Assembly: GCA_944548615.1 (NCBI GenBank)
Contig: OX155960.1
Span: 27,321,333 to 27,385,332, forward strand
Length of the DNA: 64,000 nucleotides
Direction: 5' to 3'
Origin: Micropterix aruncella
Lineage: Eukaryota; Arthropoda; Insecta; Lepidoptera; Micropterigidae
Shown here piece by piece: positions 53,401-62,400 of this stretch. The notes beneath the pieces were generated by a model. That model had not been told where the DNA came from and searched no databases. It was given only the letters and a program-made list of their open reading frames with translations. Every line of letters begins with the position of its first letter. Position 1 is the stretch's first letter. The position numbers and the translations under genes are program-made.

Positions 53401-56400
53401 CTATATTTCAGTCGATGAGCGATATTCTCCGATGCAATATGCACTGTGAGAATGAGAAAAGAAGCTCGCGGATCGAACCTACGAGAGGAAGCGAGATAAG
53501 AATGTTCCGTCTGCTCGCTCGCTTTGCATCGATGCTTCGGTTAGCGATGCGCCGTATCATACGCGTAAGTACGTTTTGAGTAACGGTGAAAATTTAAAAC
53601 TTCCATCGGCGGTTAGCATTGGATGCTTTCGTAGGGACTTAGCAACCGTACGAACGATAATAAATGACAATGTATAATTCTTAGTATAACATACAATTTT
53701 ATGTCAACACAGTAACGACTAATACAATTCGACAAACGTTAATTTCGCCTCTTTCAAATGCGTCTTTCAGATGTAGCATTATTTCACGAGTATAAATAAA
53801 GCTCAACTTAATTAATTAAATAATGACATCGCTTCATTTCAATCACATTAACTGGTAAGTCGCCTCTCAATTAATTTGTAATTAAATAGTTTAAATAATA
53901 ATACGGTGTTTTATCTACTCTCTGATCACGTCGAGGTATCGAGACAACTCGGATAAGTACTCTGGTCGTCGTACATACATCGCATCAGTTACCAACAGTC
54001 ACAGCGGCCAGACCATCACTTGTACTTTTATTTAATTTTGTACTTTAGTTCTTATCAGAGTTAGCCAAGTTAGACTTTTACGCTTCTATGACACTGTAAT
54101 AATAGTAATAATAACACTTCTATAGCACACTTCTATAACTTTACTTCTCTACACACTTCATACACTCTTCTTTTACGCTGCTTTGAATTGCTTTTCAGTT
54201 TTCAAATGGCAAATTCCAAAAGACAGAGACGTAATTGAAACAATGCTCTTTGAGTGTCTCGAATCCGATAATAAAATAAAAATATATAATTGCTACATGG
54301 AATAAAAATTAAAACATACCTTCCAATCGTCACTGTCTTCGTCGAATTCTTCTTGTTGAACGACGTTTCCATTGAACATTGCCTCTTTGGGTTCTTCCGG
54401 TTCCACCAGTTTAATTAACTGAAATATAATAATAAATATTGAATTGAATGAATATATCACAATAATATTTTTTTAAAACATCTAAAATGGCTAACTTTAT
54501 TATCTGTATATAGAGAACTATAATGTACAGTAGAGCCACGGTTATCCGAGCCCCGGTTAACTGCCACAGTTAACTGAGTTCCGTGTTAACCGAGGTCGAA
54601 AAGGCAACGGAGAAAAAGAATATTTCAAGAAGTAACTTCAGATGAATATTTTAAGAAGATCGCTTGAAATTACTTAAAATTACTACACTCAAACAAAGAA
54701 GACAAAGAGGAGACCTGATTGAGACATATAAAATTCTAACACATTATTACGATGTACCTGCACTGAAGAATATTTATAAATTCAACGTCAACACAAATCT
54801 TCGAGGTCACAACAAAAAACTCAACCCTACAAAATTTTTATCTAATCCTCTTAAGAATGTTCTGCCAAAAAGAGAGGTGGACATGTGGAATAAACTACCA
54901 TTTGAAGGATTACTTCAATCTCCGTTAATCAATTTAAAAACAGACTCCATTTGTACCTAAAAACTTGTTAATATTGTTTACATTATATTGTTAATATTTT
55001 TTAGCTTTACAAGATCTGATCAGGACGTATCAGCAAAGCTGCCTGTCCAGAATAAATAATAATAATAAAAAATAATAATAACTTTTAACTTTGAGAAATT
55101 TTACTATACAGTACTGTATTTTATTATATTGTATGTATGTATATTTTTATTTCATTAATACATTTAAACTTTACTATATATTTCTATTACTTACTTTGTT
55201 AGAAATAAGCGGAAGAGAAATGGGCGAGCTGTGTCGAACTTATTTCGACTCGATCTGACACATTTTATATGCAATGGTAACCATGAGGAAAGAGGTTGAG
55301 CGGAGCAGAGAGTGAGGAATTATGGGGCCGTTTTGCCTCATTTCAAACGGACAGACGACCAATGCCCCTTCTGTGTTCGGCATTCGCCTCGTTGCTCCTT
55401 TATTATTAAATAGTTTGCGAAAACTTTCTCAAAGTTCGCATGTCCTTCCTTAGCTTAAACAAACATCTGTTGGAGATTGTTGATTGAAGAAGGGGTATCT
55501 TCTTATTATAATGGGCTTGCGAATTATGCGGGAAAAGTAAACATTTCGTTAGAATGGTATTATGGGATCTTGAAATTGCATTCGTTTAACAGTTTTAGTA
55601 GTCTCCGTAACAAAGTAGATTTTGTATTTTGTTTATCGGTCGTATCTTCGTGTGACTTTGCACATTTCACAAAGGATTATGCATTTTAATTATCGTATAC
55701 GAAAGCGGGTAATTTGTGTACGTTATAGATTTCGTTTACGATCAGTAGATATATGAATCGTTCGCTGCGAGGGAAGCGAAGCATTAGGATTTACGAATGT
55801 AACCTTCGGCAATCGGGTATATGACGTTATTTTTAAAGTTTTTTCTTTCTTTATATGTCAAACCAGAATCGAACGGAATGGAAGCGCTCGACGCGAGCGT
55901 GACAATTATTCCGAAAGGAGGTAAAGATCCTAGGTCGACAAGAGACGATCTCGACTCGACGGCCGACGACGCCGGCACTTTCGAAAGATCGAAGGAGTCG
56001 TTTCGCTGGTAGTTTTATCGGCGAATCGACAATAGGGAGTTGCAATGGAGAATGTTCACTAATTTTTATTTTTAGCTCTCCGTATGTATTGTCTTCTAAA
56101 TATAAAAAAATCGTGTGAAAAAAATATTTCCATACGTCCATTAGTTTTCGAGATATGGAATTTTTTCTTCCGCCGGCGCTCGCTGCGTGTGACGTCATAG
56201 TTCAACACTATGCTCTAATAACGAGAGCGCGCGAGCGATCGGAGTGTTGGAAAATGACGTCACACAGTAGCCGGCCGCCCGAGCGCCGGATTCAATATTT
56301 ACGGGGTTTTAAATGTGTGCAAAACAAAAACTACTCGGTATTTTTGAATGAAACAAAAACTAATGTATTTGTATACATATAAGCTCTAATATGACGAAGT

Positions 56401-59400
56401 TTCAAGCGAATTTGCAGACTCAGTAACATTCTCCATTGCGCGATCGAGGGCCGTCCGGCCGAAATGGCAAACGAGCGGGACGCGGCGAGCGAATATGTCT
56501 TAAGCGCTCGCTCGCAACTGGCATAATATTTAGCGGCTTGCGGCGGGACGGAACGGGGAGGGAAGGGGGAGCCAGGGTCTCACCTGCAGCATCTCGTCGT
56601 TGACGCCGTTGAGCAGGCAGGAGAGGAACTCCTCCGCGTCCTCCTGGCGCGCCTCGGCGCCGTCGGGCGCCAGGGGCCGCGCGGCGCGCAGCACGCGCAG
56701 CGCGCACGAGCCCTCCAGGGGGGCGCCCGGCACGGGGGGCAGCGCGCCCCCCAGCGCCCCCGCGGCCCCCCGCTTGCCCGCCGCGCCCCCCGCCGCCGCC
56801 GTGCCCGCGCCGAACTCGTAGCACAGCTCCACCCTGCCGGCGCACACCCACCGCTCATTACTAACTCTGCGCTCGATGTACTATTAACGAGCGCCCCGCG
56901 AGGACGTATCCGCGCCGACGTTACGCCGTCTCTCTATCGACGACCGTACGCCGTTCGGACTATATTTACATATGGGACACTTCAAAAAGACGATAATGAC
57001 ATAAATCTGAAGTCAATTAACTCCTCTCCTCGCGGAGTAAAAATTCAGCTGTCCCATTCGCGCGCGACCTTTTCGCGCGCAAAATCGACGACCTTGATAA
57101 AAACGACCATAACTTGTAAACCACTATACGGATCATAAAAAGAAGATCTGTAAAATGATCGCATTGAAATTTGACATATAAAACATTATAACCTTATCTC
57201 GTAAATCAATTAAGATAATAATGGCGACAAATTACAAAATGCAAACGGCCTCCATCGTGTCGTCATCACTGGACCAAGTGGACGCCTGTCATTCCAGTGT
57301 ATTAAAACTTGCATCCCCAAAAGGACGCCTGTCATTTGTCGGGTTAATTATCTCTAACTCGGTAATAACCTATAGCTAAATATCATATCTGAATAATCTG
57401 TAGAAAAATAAAATGTATTTTTTTTTTATGTCATTTTTGTCTATGAAAAGTTTTACTTCATACAGAATTACTTAACCCCTAGAGCCCCGTTTGGCCGATA
57501 TCGGCCAAAACTCGACTCAGCCTGATGGCCCCGTTTTAATTTTATTTTAATTTATTTTGTTTTATTTTATTATGTTAACCCGTTGAGTATGATACGACCA
57601 AATCTAGTTCTGAAACAATTATCCGTTGAGTATGATACGACCAGATCTGGTTCCGCCTTTTTTCTTCACTTCTTTGACGTTCTCATATTTATTCATAATT
57701 ATCTAATTGTTTTACAAAATGATATTTCAATATTCTATATTCGAAATTTCAATGCAATCATTGTGCAGTTGTTCTTTTTATGATTGGTGTAGTAGTTTCG
57801 TAGTTATAGTACTTTAAGGTCGATGTCGCCGAAAATCCTGCAAAAGAGACAGATGCATCCATGAAAATACCCATTTACTCCAAGGGTTAATATGTTTTAT
57901 TTTAATTATGGGTACAGTAGTTTGGCAGTAATTAATGTTTTGGTGAGATAGTGTCATAATTCAATTTATTTACTAATTTTTACTAAATTTTTTTAGGACA
58001 TCAACTTGTCAATCGGCTGAGGGGCCGAGGCCTGAAGGGTTAAGACAAATTTCGATTACGTTGGGAGCACTGTTTTCAGGTTCCTGTCAGTCGTTGAAGG
58101 TTGGCACATGTAATTGTCAGAAAACGAGGAAAAGACTTACTACACAAAAATAAAATGGTATGTTGGTTTTTGTGTATTTCTTCTCTAAACGGGAACATGT
58201 CGCATGTCCCACCGGTCACGCAAAAAGATATAAAAGTTGTTTTCCCAACCTCAAAAATGACTATGAGTTCAGTCTTTTGCAGAAATATCAATAAATACAC
58301 GGTGTACTATTTAAACATCTTTTCACGGTTAAAAGGATCATATTATTGTTTGTGCGTCCCACTAGTGACAATTTTAAATATTTATTCTGTTGTTACGAAG
58401 GTTAGCAATCTATTTTTTTATGAAAACGAAGCATATACTATATATATTACAATGTAGAAACAGGTGCCTTGAAAATTAATAGGTTTGGCTGAAATTCGTC
58501 TTTGAGAGGACAAAGGTAGAAGAGTAGGATTTTCAGTGTCCCACCGGTCACATTCATTCAAATTAGTTACAAATAACTTAGAAACTGTTTAGGTTTTTTT
58601 TATAAGTTTTAAATACATTACTGATTTAGCTATGTTAAAAAGTATATTTCACTACTGTATAAGTTTCAATGACATAACTCATAGTTAATCAGATTCTGGA
58701 GTCAAATTTCCCACCAGTCACAAAGGAATACATAAAAAAAAATACAGAAAAATAAAAAAATGCAGAAGATCGAAACGTTGCAGAACGGAGCTGCTAACCC
58801 TGAAACTCCACAAATTAATTTCATTTCCTAAAGTCCATCTATCCCTTTACGATCCCGACGCCGCACCATACTTTTCCCCTTGGCTCGCGAAGTAAAAATT
58901 CAGCCGTCCCTTTTGCGCGTGACAGTTTGGCGTGTGAAGTCGACGGCCTTGAGAAAAACGATCATAACTTGTAAACCACTATACGGATCATAAAAAGAAT
59001 AACTGTAAAATGATCGCATTGAAATTTGAAATTTAAAACGTTATAACCTTATCTCGTAAAACAATTAAGATAATAATGAATAAATATTACAAAGTTGCCG
59101 AATTGAAAAAACTCGCCTATTCAATCATTTCGATTTTTTTATCATAAAATACGGAAATCTATGCAAAAATTGTAAATACAGTTATGTTCTTTATTAAATG
59201 CTTTAAAAAAACTATTATTTTGTTTTACTTGTTTGCATACAAAAATATTTAGTTATTCAGCCAAGAAAAATTTGATGTATTCTCGTAAAAAAAAAATGTT
59301 TTATTTTATTTTTGTGACTACTTAGAATCTTTTTTCATATGAAATTCTTTCAAAATAACTTTACCACTACATCACACTTCTTAGAAAATCACACCAGGTT

Positions 59401-62400
59401 TCAGCTTTGTCTGATATTACAGAAAAATCTAAACTTTTGAAAGATATTGACCGAAACTTGGTAATAAACTTTGAAGGTTTTAAAAGTGAAAGATATCGAC
59501 CAAACTTGGTAAAACTTTGAAGGAATACAAAAGTGGTTTTAAGTTTTTCAAAAATATTGTGTCATTATATGCTTATTATATGTCCAATAACTAATTATTA
59601 TACTCCAAAGAGTCACATTTCATAGAAAAACTATAGAAAATCGCACTCAAAATGTGCACACTATGTGCCAAGGTCGCACACTATAAGCGACCTCATATTA
59701 CGAAACAACTTAAAATGAGCAAAATTCGGAAAATTCTGTGATTATATACGATGTAAATGAAATAATAGCCTTTTTTATAAGCGAATTAAAGCAATATTAC
59801 GTCATATTTCGGCCGTTTTACAACAAAAAAATACGGACATTTTCTGCAACGCATGGGCTTGACCGAACTATTTTGCTTAAACATACGTGAAAAAAAGCAG
59901 ATGGGCTATTTCAAATCAATAATGCTCATTCATAAACTCTTTAAGAATGCAAATTACTCACGGTTTTGCAGGAAATCGCACAGAAACACTTCACAATCAC
60001 TATTTTCTTCACAAAATCGCGGCACTGAACTCGCTCGAACTGCATCTGACAGCTGCGGCGGCATGACTCATTTTTATTAAAATATTTCTCTGACACCGCG
60101 TTTGAGTAGAGTTCGGCGGTTGCAATTTTTCAATACCGAGGGGTATTGGCCACAGTGTATGGCCCATACGATTTGGCTAGGATCGCATTTCAAGTTATAA
60201 ATCGCATTTTTCGCAGGGCGGAGCGCCATAACCCGTACAAGTCGCCTCGCGTTTTAGCGTTTGTAAGCGTGTAACCCCAAACGGTTAGCTCAAATCAGTC
60301 GGGTTAACAGAACGATTGCAACAGGTCGATATTCGCGCAGAAAGGTAAATCTGTACATGAAACTAAACAAGATTTTTTGTTTTTTTTCCCACTGAGAAAA
60401 TTGTTCTTTTGAAAAATATAACATTATTGAAGCTGTAATATATTCTCGAGCTCTTCTTACAAAAAAAAAATCAAAACGAAAATTTTATATAAAAAAGGCT
60501 CGGTAACCAAATCATAAATTAAAAGTTATAGATAATTGGCAAGTCACTTTTTTCTCATAATAAGAGTACACGCAGCAGACCAACATTCCTTTCGAGTTTT
60601 AACTATACACCGTGATTTTTTTTCTAGTGACATCCTTGTAGTGCGTTAATCAGTACGACAAAATAAGATACTTAATATTTTTTTTGAGAAAAGCGGTTTT
60701 TTTTAATTGACTTAATTTGTCGCAATAAAAAGATTTTTTTTTCATTAAAAAAAACTTTCGGATTGTGTATAAAAGTAGTTTTTTTCCGAATTTCGGATCC
60801 CAAAAGCCCTTAAAAGGATAGGAATGGTAGAGCTTTAAATGGATGTTTAAAAGTTGGGAATATTTTTTCCTATTATACACGCTTTTGATGATTCAGGCGC
60901 GAAAATATCTCTAAATCCAACAAAAGTACACAGTACAAACATGTCTTTATTTTGTGGCGAAAATCTGTTCATTTTTAATATATTTTTTAAAATATACAGT
61001 TACCATTTGCTTTGTTTTTTAGTTACGGGCGGTTGGCATGTCTTGTTTCGCAAGAAATATAAGTATTAATACTGCTGGGAGCGGTCTTGGAGTAGAGTAA
61101 GCGGTGTGCAAGATATGGTGCATAGTTGAAGCCAAATGGTACTCTCGGCATTTGTTGTTATCATAAGGCAGTTGGGCGATTATAGTGTACATAGTGTGTT
61201 TCAGAAATAAAAACCTATTTTAAACCTTTTCACTCGAGGCCTTTTTCGCATCTAAGAAAATACTACATAACATTGAATAAAATACAATTTTAATACCACA
61301 AAAATACCTAAAAACATATGAAAATAATAAAAAATACTACTCAAATACTATAAAAATCTAAGGGGCTCTCTAGACGATCAAGCATGCTTGACCAGCTTCG
61401 CGTCGCGGGCAGGGAGGGGATCGTAAATTGCACGAAATATGCAAATATTTTTTTTGTAATATTTACCAAAAATGCCTAATTTTGTAGTTTATACCAAGGA
61501 GTCACATTAATTAGACGTGATAGATAAATGACGTGACTCCCTGGTATAAAACTACAGAATTAGGCATTTTTCGTAATTTAAAAAAATATATATTTGCATA
61601 TTTCCTGGGGTTTACGATCCTCTCCCAGCCCGCGACGCGATGCTTGACAAGCATGCTTGATCGTCTAGAGAGCCCTTTAGAATAGAGGTGACTCAACTGA
61701 TTTTTCTGAACATCATGTTGAAAAACAGCATAAAATACCGGAAAATACTACAAATATAGTACAAAAAATACTACGAAAATACTAGTGGGAGAAGATCAGT
61801 TTGAGAAGATCGCTAACTTTTGAGAGGGTTTCGCTTATCTATCGATTGATGAAATGTCATGACTAAACAATAGTCGCGTAAAACAATACTCGCGAGAGAT
61901 ATTTTAAAGATATGAAATTTTAAAAGATTTTATTTTTTATAAATCTTTTTTTATAGATATAAAAAAAAATTAAATATGTTTTAGGTATTTTTGTGGTATT
62001 AAAATGGTATTTTATTCAATGTCATGTAGTATTTTCTTAGATGCGAAAAAGGCCTCGAGTGAAAAGTTTAAAAAAGGTTTTTATATCTGAAACACACTAT
62101 TATGTACTACAATCGCCCAAATGCCTTATGAGAACAACAATTGCCGAGAGTACCATTTGGCTTCAACTATGCACCATATCTTGCACACCGCTTACTCTAC
62201 TCCAAGACCGCTCCTAGCAGTATTAATACTTATATTTCTTGCGAAACAAGACATGCCAACCGCCCGTAATTTAAACAAAGCAAATGGTAACTGTATATTT
62301 TTAGAAATATATTAAAAATCAACAGATTTTCGCCACAAAATAAAGACATGTTTATACTGTGTACTTTTGTTGGATTTAGAGATATTTTCGTGCCTGAATC

